Source: Massilia violaceinigra | Lineage (GTDB): Bacteria > Pseudomonadota > Gammaproteobacteria > Burkholderiales > Burkholderiaceae_D | Length of the DNA stretch: 64,000 nucleotides | Direction of reading: 5' to 3' | NCBI RefSeq assembly: GCF_002752675.1 | Contig: NZ_CP024608.1 | Location: forward strand, 3,596,001-3,660,000 | Part shown: positions 41,230 through 51,539 of the stretch, one piece after another | How positions within the stretch are numbered: position 1 is the stretch's first letter | Layout of the letters: each line of letters opens with the position of its first letter | The notes under the pieces: generated by a model | What the model saw: the letters and a program-made list of their open reading frames with translations, nothing else | Told to the model about the DNA's origin: nothing | Database searches by the model: none | Made by a program: the position numbers and the translations under genes

Positions 41230-42642
41230 ATGAACATTAAAAAATATACAACAACTCTGTTATGCGCGACCGGCCTGCTGGCCGTGTCCGTGCTGGCAGC
41301 TTGCGGCGGCAGCAGCGACCGCGGCCGCGATCCGATTCTGGGCCTGCCGGCCGCGGAACTGGTCAGCGTCACGGTCACGCCGCCCACGGCCACCGTGCTG
41401 ACCGGCGCCAGCCAGCAATTCATCGCCACCGCCAGCTATGCCGACGGTACCTCGCGCAACGTGACCGATGTGTCGGTATGGGCCTCGGCCTCGCCCACCA
41501 TCGCCCGCGTGACCCCGGCCGGCGGCCTGGCCACCGGCCTGACCCCTGGCAGCGCCGCCATCACCGCCGCCTTCGGCGCCAAAACCGGCGCGGCGACCCT
41601 GGTGGTCAACGCACAGGTTCCGGTCAACCCGCCCGCCGTCATCAGCGTGACCGGCCTGTCGGTGACCCCGGCCGCGGCCAGCGTGCGCGTGGGCGCCAGC
41701 CAGCAGTTCACCGCGATCGCCACGTATTCCGACAGCTCGACCGCCGTCATCACGAATGACGTGAAATGGACCTCGGGCAGCACCGCCACCGCTACCGTTG
41801 CCGCGTCGGGCAGCGCGACTGGCGTTACCGTCGGCAATACCGTGATCACTGCCACCTCGGGCGACAAGAGCGCCACCGGCGCCCTGACCGTCACGCCGGC
41901 ACTGATCATCGATCCGCCGCCGGTCGTGCCGCCAGTCGTTCCGCCAGTGGTGCCACCAGTCGTTCCGCCAGTCGTGCCACCAGTGGTGCCGCCGGTGACC
42001 AACCCGCCAGTGGTGACGCCACCAGTCATTGAAGCACCTTCCGATGGCGGCATTGGCCTGGGCCGCGCACGCGAATTCGCCGTGCTGGCGGTCACCACCA
42101 TCACCAACAACGCCGGCGGCACCACCCTGGTGACCGGTGACGTCGGTGCGCCGCTACAGAACGTCGAGCCGGAGCAGCCGCTGGGCTTCCGCAACGTCAA
42201 GTCCGGTTTCGAGCTGAGCGGTCCATATCAGGATCTGCAGGTTGCCGTGATCAATGCCAACAACCGTCCTTGCGCGATCCTGTCGGACGCCGGCATCGAC
42301 CTCGGTGGACTGGTGCTCCAGCCTGGCGTGTACTGCTATTCCGGCGCGATCAGCCTGACCGGCAAGCTGACCCTGAGCGGCAACGGCCCGTACATTTTCC
42401 GCGCCAAGTCGACCCTGACCACGATGGCCAACTCCACCATTGAACTGATTAACGGTGCCCGCGCCGACAATGTGTTCTGGGTGCCGGTCGAGGCGACCAC
42501 GCTGGGCGCGAACAGCGCGTTCAAGGGAACCGTTCTGAGCCGTGGCGAAGACATCACGCTGGGCGACGGCGCGACGGTGTTGAACGGTCGTTTGCTGAGC
42601 GGCAAAGCTGTAACGCTGCGCAACAACAAGATCACCAAATAA
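41230..42642 (+). CDS. Lipoprotein with Ig-like repeats and DUF3494 ice-binding-like domain, paralogue 2
   Basis: 470 residues with the same layout as paralogue 1: lipobox L-A-A-C (Cys25), two Ig-like domains (VTVTPPTATVLTGASQQF... and LSVTPAAASVRVGASQQF...), a shorter (PVVP)6 stalk followed by TNPPVVTPPV, and a DUF3494 domain (FAVLAVTTITNNAGGTTLVTGDVG ... LQPGVYCYSG ... GPYIFRAKSTLTT ... VFWVPVEATTLGANSAFKGT). It lies 22 bases before ompA3. The paired arrangement and the shared upstream element show that a whole [lipoprotein-porin] unit was duplicated. Confidence 0.88.
   Translation: MNIKKYTTTLLCATGLLAVSVLAACGGSSDRGRDPILGLPAAELVSVTVTPPTATVLTGASQQFIATASYADGTSRNVTDVSVWASASPTIARVTPAGGLATGLTPGSAAITAAFGAKTGAATLVVNAQVPVNPPAVISVTGLSVTPAAASVRVGASQQFTAIATYSDSSTAVITNDVKWTSGSTATATVAASGSATGVTVGNTVITATSGDKSATGALTVTPALIIDPPPVVPPVVPPVVPPVVPPVVPPVVPPVTNPPVVTPPVIEAPSDGGIGLGRAREFAVLAVTTITNNAGGTTLVTGDVGAPLQNVEPEQPLGFRNVKSGFELSGPYQDLQVAVINANNRPCAILSDAGIDLGGLVLQPGVYCYSGAISLTGKLTLSGNGPYIFRAKSTLTTMANSTIELINGARADNVFWVPVEATTLGANSAFKGTVLSRGEDITLGDGATVLNGRLLSGKAVTLRNNKITK
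41920..41991 (+). repeat. 12-base tandem repeat encoding (PVVP)6
   Basis: Six copies of the same 12-base unit as at 39017 encode the stalk of ibp2. The copy number differs from the eleven in ibp1. Confidence 0.95.
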
Positions 42643-42664
42643 GAAAAATTTTTGAGAGAGAGCA

Positions 42665-43804
42665 ATGACATTTACTAAAAAAGCGGGCCTCATGGGCGCC
42701 ATCGGCTGCGCCCTGGTTGCAGGGCAGGCAGCGGCAGCGGACGACGTCTTCATCAACCCGGAGTGGGCCAACAGCGCCTGGTACGTGGGCGGCAATATCG
42801 GCCAGACGCGCGCCAACGTCGATGACGTGCGCCTGATCCGCAGCCTGACCGCCAATGGCGCCGGCCTGAACTCGTTCACGACCGACGAGAAAGATGTCGG
42901 CTACAAGCTGTATGTCGGCAAGCAGCTGAACCAGTACTTCGCGGTTGAAGCAGGCTTCTTCGATCTGGGCAAGTTCGGCTTCAAGTCGACCACTACCCAG
43001 AACGGCACGCTCAACGGCGAAGCCGGTTTCCGTGGCGTCAATCTGGACCTGGTGGCGCAAGTGCCGCTCTCGCAGCGCTTCTCGGTATTCGGCCGCGCCG
43101 GCATGAACTATGCCAAGGCGACCACGCGCTTCCATGGTAACCGCCTGTTCGCGGTGACCAATCCAAGCCCGAGCGAGCGCAAGCTCAACGCCAAGGCCGG
43201 CTTCGGCCTGGAATACAAGTTCAGCGAAGCGCTGGCCTTGCGCGGCGAAGTCGAGCGCTACCGTGTCAACGATGCCGTGGGCAACCGCGGCGATGTCGAC
43301 CTGTTCTCGGTGGGCCTGGTCTACAAGATCGGACGTCCGGCTGCCAAGCCGGTCGCTCCGGTTGAGCCGGCGCCGGCGCCAGTGGTGCCGGTGGTGGCGC
43401 CAGCCGCGGCCCAGCCGCCGGCCGAGCCAGCCAAGCCGATGACTCCGGTCGCGGAAAAATCGACTTTCTCGGCCGAAGCCGTGTTTGCCTTCGACAGCGC
43501 CGTGCTGCGCCCGGAGGGCAAGGCATCGCTCGACGAGCTGCTGACCAAGCTGCAAGGCATGGATGCGGACGTCATGATCACGGTCGGCCACACCGACTCG
43601 ATCGGCCGCGCCGCGTACAACGAGAAGCTGTCGCTGCGCCGCGCCGCGTCGGTCAAGGCGTACCTGGTATCCAAGGGCGTCGACGCCGCGCGCGTCTACA
43701 CCGAAGGCAAGGGCGAAACCCAGCCGGTAGCCGACAACAAGACGGCGGAAGGCCGCGCCAAGAACCGCCGCGTGACGGTGGAAGTGGTCGGCACGCGCCG
43801 CTAA
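42665..43804 (+). CDS. OmpA-family outer-membrane porin, paralogue 3
   Basis: 379 residues; GAGAGAG precedes the ATG. The signal peptide ends at AAAA. The barrel is close to paralogue 2, the hinge is Pro/Ala/Val-rich, and the OmpA domain (VFAFDSAVLRPEG, VGHTDSIGRAAYNEKLSLRRAASV, KNRRVTVEV) is more diverged than in the other two. It is probably co-transcribed with ibp2 and is closed by a strong terminator. Confidence 0.93.
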   Translation: MTFTKKAGLMGAIGCALVAGQAAAADDVFINPEWANSAWYVGGNIGQTRANVDDVRLIRSLTANGAGLNSFTTDEKDVGYKLYVGKQLNQYFAVEAGFFDLGKFGFKSTTTQNGTLNGEAGFRGVNLDLVAQVPLSQRFSVFGRAGMNYAKATTRFHGNRLFAVTNPSPSERKLNAKAGFGLEYKFSEALALRGEVERYRVNDAVGNRGDVDLFSVGLVYKIGRPAAKPVAPVEPAPAPVVPVVAPAAAQPPAEPAKPMTPVAEKSTFSAEAVFAFDSAVLRPEGKASLDELLTKLQGMDADVMITVGHTDSIGRAAYNEKLSLRRAASVKAYLVSKGVDAARVYTEGKGETQPVADNKTAEGRAKNRRVTVEVVGTRR

Positions 43805-43824
43805 GCCGATCCGGCTTGCCGCAC

Positions 43825-43863
43825 AAAAAAAACCGCAGGGCTGCGTGCCCCGCGGTTTTTTTT
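43825..43863 (+). terminator. Rho-independent terminator after ompA3
   Basis: AAAACCGC with GCGGTTTT, inner GGG/CCC, and a run of eight T. It lies about 20 bases after the ompA3 stop. Confidence 0.9.
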
Positions 43864-43975
43864 CGTCGATCGCCTGCGCTTGCGCGTGCCATCGATCAAT
43901 TTTTGTGTGGCAGCGTACGGTCGGCGCAGGCGGACGGGCGTGTAATGGCGGCTGATCAATCATCGGCAGCTCCCC

Positions 43976-46531
43976 ATGCGCAAGAAAAACGACGACGCCC
44001 CCGCCATCGCACCGCTGGCCCGGCCCGGCTTCGTCCAGGTGCGCGGCGCGCGCGAGCATAATCTGAAAGACGTCGACGTCGACATTCCGCGCGACGCGCT
44101 GGTGGTGTTTACCGGCGTGTCCGGCTCGGGCAAGTCCTCGCTTGCTTTCGGTACCCTGTACGCCGAGGCCCAGCGGCGTTACCTCGAATCGGTCTCGCCC
44201 TACGCGCGCCGCCTGTTCCACCAGATGCCGGTGCCGGAAGTGGACGATATCGACGGCCTGCCGCCCGCCGTCGCCCTGCAGCAGCAGCGCGGCTCGCCCA
44301 CCACCCGCTCGTCGGTCGGCAGCGTGAGCACCTTGTCCAATTCCCTGCGCATGCTCTATTCGCGCGCCGGCGACTATCCGGCGCGCCAGCCGCTCCTGTA
44401 CGCCGAATCGTTTTCGCCGAATACCCCGGAAGGGGCGTGCACCGAGTGCCATGGCCTGGGGCGCGTGTATCAGGTCACGGAACAATCGATGGTCCCCGAC
44501 GACAGCCTGACCATCCGCCAGCGCGCCGTCGCCGCCTGGCCCACCGCCTGGCACGGCCAGAACCTGCGCGATATTCTCGTCACGCTCGGCTACGACGTGG
44601 ACACGCCCTGGCGCGACCTGCCCAAGAAAGTGCGCAACTGGATCCTGTTCACCGACGAGCAGCCGACCGCGCCGGTGTACGCGGGCTTCACGCCCGACGC
44701 GGTGCGCGCGGCGCTCAAGCGCAAGGAAACGCCGAGCTACCAGGGTACTTTTACCGGCGCGCGCCGCTACGTGCTGCACACCTTCGCCACCACCGAAAGC
44801 GCTTCGATGAAAAAGCGCGTGGCGCGCTACATGGTCAGTGCCGAATGTCCGCTGTGCGGCGGCAAGCGCTTGCGCCAGGACTCGCTCTCGGTGACGTTTG
44901 GGGGCATGGACATCGCCGACTTATCGCGCCTGCCGCTCGAGCGCCTGTCAACGCTGCTGCGGCCCTTCGCCGACGGCAGCGCGCCGCGCAATGCCAGGGC
45001 GGCCGCGCTGCATCCCGAAAAAACCATCGTCACGCGCCGCATCGCCGAAGATCTGGTTGCACGCCTCGACGTGCTGCTGGCGCTCGGCCTGGGCTACCTG
45101 TCGCTCGAACGCAGCACGCCGACCCTGTCGCCGGGCGAGCTGCAGCGCCTGCGGCTGGCGACCCAGGTGCGCTCGAACCTGTTCGGCGTGGTGTATGTGC
45201 TCGACGAGCCGTCCGCAGGCCTGCATCCGGCCGATACCGAAGCCTTGCTCACCGCGCTGGCCCAGCTCAAGGCGGCCGGTAATTCGCTGTTCGTGGTCGA
45301 GCATGCCCTCGACGTGATCCGTCACGCGGACTGGATTGTCGACGTCGGCCCCGAGGCGGGCGAGCAGGGCGGCCATATCCTGTACAGCGGTCCTCCGGAC
45401 GGCCTGCGCCACATCGAGGCGTCGCACACGCGCCGCTATCTGTTCGCGGCCGATCCGCCGGCGCCGCGCACTCCGCGCACGCCAAGCGCCTGGCTGCGTC
45501 TCGAAGGCGTCACCCGCAATAACCTCGACCGCCTCGATATCGAGCTGCCGCTCGGCGTGCTGGCCAGCGTGACCGGCGTGTCCGGCTCGGGCAAATCGAC
45601 CCTGGTCAGCCAGGTGCTGGTGGAGCTGGTTGGCGCCGCGCTCGGCCAGCCGCAGGTGGCGCAGGCCGACGAAGGCGACGAGCCGGAACACGAAGAAGTC
45701 ATTCCTACCGAAGGCCGCATCGTCGCGGGCATGGAGCACATCAAGCGCCTGGTGCGGGTCGACCAGAAGCCGATCGGGCGCACACCGCGTTCCAACCTGG
45801 CCACCTACACCGGCCTGTTCGACCATGTGCGCAAGCTCTTCGCCGCCACCAAGACCGCGCGCGCCCGGCGCTACGACGCGGGCCGCTTTTCGTTCAACGT
45901 GGCCAAGGGGCGCTGCGAGCATTGCGAGGGCGAGGGCCAGGTCATGGTCGAACTTCTGTTCCTGCCCAGCGTGTACGCGCCATGCCCGACCTGCAACGGC
46001 GCGCGCTACAACACCAAGACGCTGGAAGTGACGTACAACGACAAGAATATCGCCGAGGTGCTGGGCATGACGGTCGATTCCGCCGCCGCGTTCTTCGCCG
46101 ATGAAGCGCCGGTGGCGCGTTCGCTCGAGGTGCTGCGCGATGTCGGCCTGGGCTACCTGCGCCTCGGCCAGCCGGCCACCGAGCTATCGGGCGGCGAGGC
46201 GCAGCGCATCAAGCTGGCCACGGAGCTGCAGCGCGCCGCGCGCGGGAGCATGCTGTACATACTCGATGAACCCAGCACCGGCTTGCATCCGTCGGACGTC
46301 GACAAGCTGCTGGTGCAGCTGGAACGGCTGGTCGAAGCGGGGAACAGCGTCATCGCGGTCGAACACAATATGCGGGTCGTCGCCGCCAGCGACTGGGTGA
46401 CCGATATCGGACCGGGCGCCGGCGAAGCGGGCGGCAAGGTGGTGTTTTCCGGGCCGCCGGCCTTGCTGGCGCGCGAAAAAGGCAGCCGCACCGCGCCTTA
46501 TCTCGGCAAATTCATGGCCGCGAAAAGCTGA
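43976..46531 (+). CDS. Class II UvrA (UvrA2-like) excinuclease subunit A
   Basis: 851 residues, about 90 shorter than housekeeping UvrA. Walker A motifs GVSGSGKSS (near residue 45) and GVSGSGKST (near residue 532) are intact, as are ABC signatures and zinc-type pairs [24 protein letters not shown] and CPTCNGAR. The shortening falls in the N-terminal third, where the UvrB-binding domain normally sits, as in class II UvrA proteins linked to drug or DNA-damage tolerance. A normal uvrA probably exists elsewhere in the genome. It appears monocistronic. Confidence 0.9.
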   Translation: MRKKNDDAPAIAPLARPGFVQVRGAREHNLKDVDVDIPRDALVVFTGVSGSGKSSLAFGTLYAEAQRRYLESVSPYARRLFHQMPVPEVDDIDGLPPAVALQQQRGSPTTRSSVGSVSTLSNSLRMLYSRAGDYPARQPLLYAESFSPNTPEGACTECHGLGRVYQVTEQSMVPDDSLTIRQRAVAAWPTAWHGQNLRDILVTLGYDVDTPWRDLPKKVRNWILFTDEQPTAPVYAGFTPDAVRAALKRKETPSYQGTFTGARRYVLHTFATTESASMKKRVARYMVSAECPLCGGKRLRQDSLSVTFGGMDIADLSRLPLERLSTLLRPFADGSAPRNARAAALHPEKTIVTRRIAEDLVARLDVLLALGLGYLSLERSTPTLSPGELQRLRLATQVRSNLFGVVYVLDEPSAGLHPADTEALLTALAQLKAAGNSLFVVEHALDVIRHADWIVDVGPEAGEQGGHILYSGPPDGLRHIEASHTRRYLFAADPPAPRTPRTPSAWLRLEGVTRNNLDRLDIELPLGVLASVTGVSGSGKSTLVSQVLVELVGAALGQPQVAQADEGDEPEHEEVIPTEGRIVAGMEHIKRLVRVDQKPIGRTPRSNLATYTGLFDHVRKLFAATKTARARRYDAGRFSFNVAKGRCEHCEGEGQVMVELLFLPSVYAPCPTCNGARYNTKTLEVTYNDKNIAEVLGMTVDSAAAFFADEAPVARSLEVLRDVGLGYLRLGQPATELSGGEAQRIKLATELQRAARGSMLYILDEPSTGLHPSDVDKLLVQLERLVEAGNSVIAVEHNMRVVAASDWVTDIGPGAGEAGGKVVFSGPPALLAREKGSRTAPYLGKFMAAKS

Positions 46532-46758
46532 TGCATGCTGGTGCGCGTACGCGCGACGGAAGTGAAACGAAGTGAAGATTGCGCCGCAGGCGCGACGCGA
46601 TCAAGCGCGCAGCGTGGGCACGCAGGCTTGGGCGGCGTCGCCACACGGGCGACGCGCCGGTAAAATGATTGTCGAAGCGGCGCCATCGCCGTGGTTGCGG
46701 CGATACGTCATTCGGCCAGGCAACTGGTTACCGCAGGAAATGCTGGACATCCGTGCGC
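46532..46758. other. Intergenic region with a stem-loop
   Basis: About 230 bases after the class II uvrA gene. A stem GCGTCGCC-ACACG-GGCGACGC occurs near 46637-46657, perhaps ending transcription from either side. No convincing frame was found. Confidence 0.5.
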
Positions 46759-46878
46759 TTAGTGGAAAAACAGCGCCGCAGCGGTACCGCTTAACACATC
46801 GGTCGAGCACAACAGGTACGTTGCAGCGCCAGCCAGGGTGACGTGCAGGGCGGCCCAAGTCAGTGGAAATAAGCGCAT
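46759..46878 (-). CDS. Small hydrophobic protein, 39 residues
   Basis: GGAGGA lies seven bases before the ATG at 46878 (a second ATG at 46881 is four bases away). The product MRLFPLTWAALHVTLAGAAT... is mostly one hydrophobic span with few charges and ends in ALFFH, suggesting a single-pass membrane micropeptide. It is divergent from the RecQ-like gene. The perfect ribosome site is the main support; I know no family for it. Confidence 0.55.
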   Translation of the reverse strand: MRLFPLTWAALHVTLAGAATYLLCSTDVLSGTAAALFFH

Positions 46879-46881
46879 CAT

Positions 46882-47079
46882 GATGTCCTCCGGTCGTGCG
46901 TTAGGGGAATTGCTTTCGGTATGTGATCATCTTAACTAAGGTTCTCTGTAGAAACTATCGGCAAAACGTCCGACGCAATGTAGGACGTTGGCTCGCCAGT
47001 TTTGCTGTTGCCATTCTCCTACGAAAAATGTAGGCGACGTCCTATGGTGAACCATTCGTGTGCGCCATAAAGTTGTGAC
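46882..47079. promoter_or_regulatory. Divergent promoter region with inverted and direct repeats
   Basis: AACGTCC (46965-46971) and GGACGTT (46983-46989) form a 7-base dyad. AATGTAGG recurs at 46977-46984 and 47027-47034, 50 bases apart. The region lies between the small hydrophobic gene and the RecQ-like gene and may hold an operator. It does not match the LexA consensus. Confidence 0.4.
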
Positions 47080-48780
47080 ATGACTACTCACAACCAACAA
47101 CTCCTCCACAACGGCGCCCGCGCCGCCCGCCGCCATACCATCAATAAACTGCTGCGCTCAATTTTCGGGGTGGAGAGATTGCGGGATGGCCAGCAACAAG
47201 TGATCGACAGCGTCCTTGACGGCAAGGATACGCTCGCGATCATGCCGACCGGCAGCGGTAAATCACTGTGCTATCAGATTCCTGCGCGCATCCTCGACGG
47301 GACCACGATAGTCGTCTCGCCTTTGATTTCTCTCATGAAAGACCAGCTCGAAAAGCTCGATGCGCTCGGCGTACGCGCCGTGCAGGTCAACAGCAGCCTG
47401 ACGCGCGAGGAAGAAGACGCCGCGATGGCGGGCATTCGCGGCAGCTTTCACGAAATCGTGTTCTGCACGCCGGAGCGTTTGTCGACACCATCGTTCCTTG
47501 AAGCGCTCAAGGAGATCAAGGTCGCCCTGGTGGTGATCGATGAGGCACACTGCATTTCGCAGTGGGGCCACGATTTCCGGCCCGCGTACCTCGAGATGGC
47601 GGCCGCCATCGACGCGTTGAAACGCCCGCCGGTGCTGGCGCTGACCGCCACCGCGACCGACGACGTAGTGGCCGATATCGCCCGCCAGCTTGGCCGCGCG
47701 CGCATGAACGTCGTCAATACGGGCATCTACCGTCCCAACCTGCACTACCGCGTGGCCCAGGTCACCAACAACGGCGAGCGCTATGCGCGCGCGCTCGAAT
47801 ACGTGCAGGCGTCCGAGGGCGTGGGCATTGTCTACGCGGCCACCGTCAAGGCGGCCGAAGAGGTGCTCGACATTCTGGTGAACGCCGGCGAAAGCGCGAC
47901 GCTCTATCACGGCAAGCTGCCCGCTGCGGAACGCAAGCGCAACCAGGATGAATTCATGTCCGGCGAAAAGCGCGTGATGGTCGCCACCAACGCCTTCGGC
48001 ATGGGCATCGACAAGCCGGACACGCGTTTCGTGCTGCACCTGCAGCTGCCCGCCAATCTCGAAGCCTACTACCAGGAGTCCGGCCGTGCTGGGCGCGATG
48101 GGCTGGACGCCGAGTGCACCCTGCTGTACTTCCAGGACGACAAGCGCCTGCAGCAGTTCTTCCTCGTGAAGCACTACCCGACCGCGAACGACCTGAAAGC
48201 GGTCTACGATGCGGTATGCGGGATGGCGCAGGAAGAGAAGGTCAGTTTCGACCGCTTGAATGAAGAGCTGGACGAACTGGCATCGGGCAAGCTGAAAATC
48301 TGCCTCAAGCTGCTCAAGGACGGCAAGCTGCTGCGCCAGAACCGCAAGCTCGAATACATCGTGACGCCAAAGGAGGCCAGCGCCGATCTGTTCGAGGAGC
48401 TGTCCGCCATCTACGCACGCAAGCAGGAGCGTGACCGCGAATCGCTGGAACAGATGGTATCGTATTCAGTCAGCGGTTTTTGCCGCTGGAAGGTGCTGCT
48501 CGACTACTTCAAGGATGAAGTCGAGGGCTTCGACAAATGCTGCCGCTGCGATAACTGCCTCAATCCCCCGGTGGTGGCGGAGATCGAGATCCGTGACGAT
48601 GAATTCGAGCGCGATCCCGAGCCAGCACCGGCGGCGCCGCACTTCGAGCCCGGCACCCAGGTACGCGTACCCAAGTTCGATGTCGGCACCGTGGTCTCGA
48701 TGGCCGGCGACCAGGTGACCATTGAATTTCCCGAACACGGCGAAAAGACCTTCCTGGCCGATTACGTGGAAGTGGCTTGA
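47080..48780 (+). CDS. RecQ-family ATP-dependent DNA helicase
   Basis: 566 residues. The superfamily 2 core shows Walker A PTGSGKSLCYQIPA near residue 60, DEAHCISQWGHDFRP near residue 155, GIVYAATVKAAEEV, TNAFGMGIDKPD and SGRAGRDG. The zinc-binding end CCRCDNC is near residue 492. There is no HRDC domain; instead a ~45-residue C-terminal tail (VRVPKFDVGTVVSM...) follows. It is a RecQ-like 3'-5' helicase upstream of the ligase-associated repair genes, 61 bases before the next start, so it may be in the same operon. Confidence 0.92.
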   Translation: MTTHNQQLLHNGARAARRHTINKLLRSIFGVERLRDGQQQVIDSVLDGKDTLAIMPTGSGKSLCYQIPARILDGTTIVVSPLISLMKDQLEKLDALGVRAVQVNSSLTREEEDAAMAGIRGSFHEIVFCTPERLSTPSFLEALKEIKVALVVIDEAHCISQWGHDFRPAYLEMAAAIDALKRPPVLALTATATDDVVADIARQLGRARMNVVNTGIYRPNLHYRVAQVTNNGERYARALEYVQASEGVGIVYAATVKAAEEVLDILVNAGESATLYHGKLPAAERKRNQDEFMSGEKRVMVATNAFGMGIDKPDTRFVLHLQLPANLEAYYQESGRAGRDGLDAECTLLYFQDDKRLQQFFLVKHYPTANDLKAVYDAVCGMAQEEKVSFDRLNEELDELASGKLKICLKLLKDGKLLRQNRKLEYIVTPKEASADLFEELSAIYARKQERDRESLEQMVSYSVSGFCRWKVLLDYFKDEVEGFDKCCRCDNCLNPPVVAEIEIRDDEFERDPEPAPAAPHFEPGTQVRVPKFDVGTVVSMAGDQVTIEFPEHGEKTFLADYVEVA

Positions 48781-48841
48781 CCAGCAGTCTGACTGTCAGC
48801 GCCATCCAGCGGCGCGAGGAGAAAAACATAGGAGAGAACAC

Positions 48842-49909
48842 ATGTCGGACATGGTAGTGGTACGCAAGGAGGGACTGTTCTGCGTCCCCGGGCAGTTCTA
48901 CATCGACCCGTGGCGGCCGGTGGACCGTGCCGTGATCACCCACGCGCACGGCGACCACGCGCGCGTCGGCCATGGCCACTACCTGTCGGCCGCCAGCGGC
49001 GTGAACGTGCTGCGTTCGCGCCTGGGCGAGATCCACATCGACGGTCTCGAATACGGCGAGCGCATCGTGCACAACGGCGTGACGGTGTCGCTGCATCCGG
49101 CCGGCCACGTGCTCGGCTCGGCCCAGGTGCGCATGGAGCACCGCGGCGAAGTGTGGGTCGCTTCCGGCGACTACAAGGTCGAACCGGACCGCACCTGCGT
49201 GCCGTTCGAACCGGTGCGCTGCGACACCTTCATTACCGAATCGACCTTCGGCCTGCCGATCTACCGTTGGCAGCCGGAGCAGGAGATTTTCGATGACATC
49301 AACAGCTGGTGGCGCAAGAACGCCGACGAGGGCCGCGCCAGCGTGGTCTTCGCCTACTCGTTCGGCAAGGCGCAGCGCATCCTGTCCGGCCTCGATCCAT
49401 CGATCGGCACCATCATCTGCCACGGCGCGGCCGAACCGATCAACCGGGTCTACCGCGAAGGCGGCGTGGCGTTGCCGCCCACCGTGCTGGTGACCCAGGT
49501 CGAAAAGGCGGCCATCAGGCGCTCGATCGTCATCGCGCCACCGTCGGCGGGCAATTCCACCTGGATGAAGCGCTTCGGCGACTACAGCGATTCGTTTGCC
49601 AGCGGCTGGATGCAGCTGCGCGGCGCACGCCGCCGGCGCGGGGTGGACCGTGGTTTCGTATTGTCCGACCACGCCGACTGGCCCGGCCTGATGACGGCGA
49701 TTCGCGCCACCGAAGCGCCGCGCGTGATCGTCACCCACGGCTCGATTCCCATCATGGTGCGCTGGCTGCGCCAGGTGGGCCTGGACGCCTCGGGTTTCGA
49801 CACCGAATACGGCGACGAGGATGAAGCCGTGGAAGCGGCAGGCGACCCTGCTGTGGCTCCGGTCACCGAACCAGTGCCCGAGGGGACGTCCGAGGTGACG
49901 GATGCGTGA
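48842..49909 (+). CDS. Ligase-associated DNA exonuclease (metallo-beta-lactamase fold)
   Basis: 355 residues from the ATG at 48842, behind AGGAGAG. THAHGDHARVGHGHYL is the metal-binding H-x-H-x-D-H motif, and HPAGHVLGSAQVRME and SDHADWPGL are further metallo-beta-lactamase/beta-CASP-like blocks. This is the SNM1-like exonuclease of the four-gene ligase-associated DNA repair set. The last eight bases overlap the ligase gene. Confidence 0.92.
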   Translation: MSDMVVVRKEGLFCVPGQFYIDPWRPVDRAVITHAHGDHARVGHGHYLSAASGVNVLRSRLGEIHIDGLEYGERIVHNGVTVSLHPAGHVLGSAQVRMEHRGEVWVASGDYKVEPDRTCVPFEPVRCDTFITESTFGLPIYRWQPEQEIFDDINSWWRKNADEGRASVVFAYSFGKAQRILSGLDPSIGTIICHGAAEPINRVYREGGVALPPTVLVTQVEKAAIRRSIVIAPPSAGNSTWMKRFGDYSDSFASGWMQLRGARRRRGVDRGFVLSDHADWPGLMTAIRATEAPRVIVTHGSIPIMVRWLRQVGLDASGFDTEYGDEDEAVEAAGDPAVAPVTEPVPEGTSEVTDA

Positions 49910-51539
49910 GTTTGCCCGCCTGTACACTGAGCTCGACGAGACTACCGCCACCAACCGCAAGCTCGAAGCGCTGCAAGCCTATTTCGGCAGCGCCGCCCCC
50001 GACAACGCCGCCTGGGCGGTCTACTTCCTGGCCGGCGGCAAGCCGCGCCAGGCCGTGCCGACCAAGCTGCTGCGCCAGTACGCCATCGAATACGCGCAGC
50101 TCGACGAGTGGCTGTTCGACGAGTCGTACAACGCCGTCGGCGACATGGCCGAAACCATCGCCCACATCCTGCCGCCGCCCGAACAGCAAAGCGACATCGG
50201 CCTGGCCGAGTGGATGCAGGAGCGCATTGGTCCCTTGCGCGGCGCCGATCCGGCCACCATCCGCACCGCCTTGTTCGGGTTCTGGAACGAACTCGATTGG
50301 CGCGAACGCTTTTTGCTGACCAAATTGATCGGCGGCGGCTTTCGCGTCGGCGTGTCGAAACTGCTGGTCACGCGCGCGCTGTCGTCGCTCGCGGCGGTCG
50401 ACAGCAAGCTGATTGCCCAGCGCCTGATGGGCTGGACCGACGGCAGCGTGCGTCCCACCGCCGCCGGCTTTCTGCAGCTAATCGCCGCCCAATCGGACGA
50501 CGAGCACAAACTGCGCGGCGGCCAGCCCTATCCCTTTTTCCTCGCGCACCAGTTGCAGGGCGAGCCGGAAGGGCTGGGGGAGGTGGGCGACTGGCAGGTG
50601 GAATGGAAGTACGACGGCATCCGCGCGCAGCTGGTGCGGCGCGGCGCGCAAAACTATCTGTGGTCGCGCGGCGAAGACTTGATCACCGAACGCTTTCCCG
50701 AACTGGCGGCGCTGCATCTGCCGGAAGGCACCGTGGTCGATGGCGAAGTGCTGATCTGGACCGAGGAAGACACGCCGGCCGCGTTCGCGGACCTGCAAAA
50801 ACGCATCGGCCGCAAGACCTTGTCCGCCAAGCTGCTGGCCGAACTGCCGGCGGTGCTGGTGGCCTACGACTTGCTGGAGCAGGACGGGGTGGACCTGCGC
50901 GCGCTGCCCCAGCATGAGCGGCGCGCCCTGCTGGAGGTGCTGGTGCGCGAGACGGCCAGGCCGCAGCTCAGATTGTCGCCCCTGATCCACGCCGCCAGCT
51001 GGAACGAACTGGCGAGCGTGCGCACCGAATCGCGCGCGCGTGGCGTCGAGGGTATGATGGTCAAGGCGCGCGAGGCCCAGTATGGCGTGGGCCGCACCAA
51101 GAATGTGGGCACGTGGTGGAAGTGGAAGGTCGACCCGCACACCATCGACGCGGTGCTGATCTACGCGCAGGCGGGCCATGGGCGGCGTGCCTCGCTCTAC
51201 ACCGACTACACCTTCGCGGTGTGGGACGCGGACGGCGAAGGCGGGGAGCGCAAGCTGGTGCCCTTTGCCAATGCATACTCCGGCCTGACGGACGCCGAAA
51301 TCGCGGTGGTCGACAATGCGATTCGCAAGACCACCATCGAAAAATTCGGGCCGGTGCGTTCGGTGCGCCCGACCATGGTGTTCGAGATCGGCTTCGAGGG
51401 CATTGCGCTGTCGAGCCGCCACAAGGCCGGCATCGCGGTGCGCTTTCCGCGGATCTTGCGCAAGCGCGACGACAAGACCATCGACGACGCCGATTCGCTC
51501 GATACCCTCAAGGGCCTGCTGGCCGCAGCCGGTACATGA
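49902..51539 (+). CDS. ATP-dependent DNA ligase (repair type)
   Basis: 545 residues. An N-terminal helical DNA-binding domain (about 1-210) precedes the adenylation domain with [14 protein letters not shown] (Lys adenylation site), VDGEVLIW and [12 protein letters not shown], then an OB-fold end with [25 protein letters not shown]. This is the ligase after which the repair set is named. It acts on nicks, probably after the partner exonuclease and helicase. The ATGA overlap with the helicase gene indicates tight coupling. Confidence 0.94.
   Translation: MREFARLYTELDETTATNRKLEALQAYFGSAAPDNAAWAVYFLAGGKPRQAVPTKLLRQYAIEYAQLDEWLFDESYNAVGDMAETIAHILPPPEQQSDIGLAEWMQERIGPLRGADPATIRTALFGFWNELDWRERFLLTKLIGGGFRVGVSKLLVTRALSSLAAVDSKLIAQRLMGWTDGSVRPTAAGFLQLIAAQSDDEHKLRGGQPYPFFLAHQLQGEPEGLGEVGDWQVEWKYDGIRAQLVRRGAQNYLWSRGEDLITERFPELAALHLPEGTVVDGEVLIWTEEDTPAAFADLQKRIGRKTLSAKLLAELPAVLVAYDLLEQDGVDLRALPQHERRALLEVLVRETARPQLRLSPLIHAASWNELASVRTESRARGVEGMMVKAREAQYGVGRTKNVGTWWKWKVDPHTIDAVLIYAQAGHGRRASLYTDYTFAVWDADGEGGERKLVPFANAYSGLTDAEIAVVDNAIRKTTIEKFGPVRSVRPTMVFEIGFEGIALSSRHKAGIAVRFPRILRKRDDKTIDDADSLDTLKGLLAAAGT

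Noticed and set aside
42632..44779. A 715-residue minus-strand frame opposite ompA3 and uvrA2
   Set aside because: It spans two unrelated plus-strand genes and a terminator and has low-complexity antisense composition.
46572..46841. A plus-strand frame of 89 residues in the uvrA2-recQ gap
   Set aside because: No ribosome site and arginine-rich random composition; the minus-strand micropeptide at 46759-46878 is better supported.
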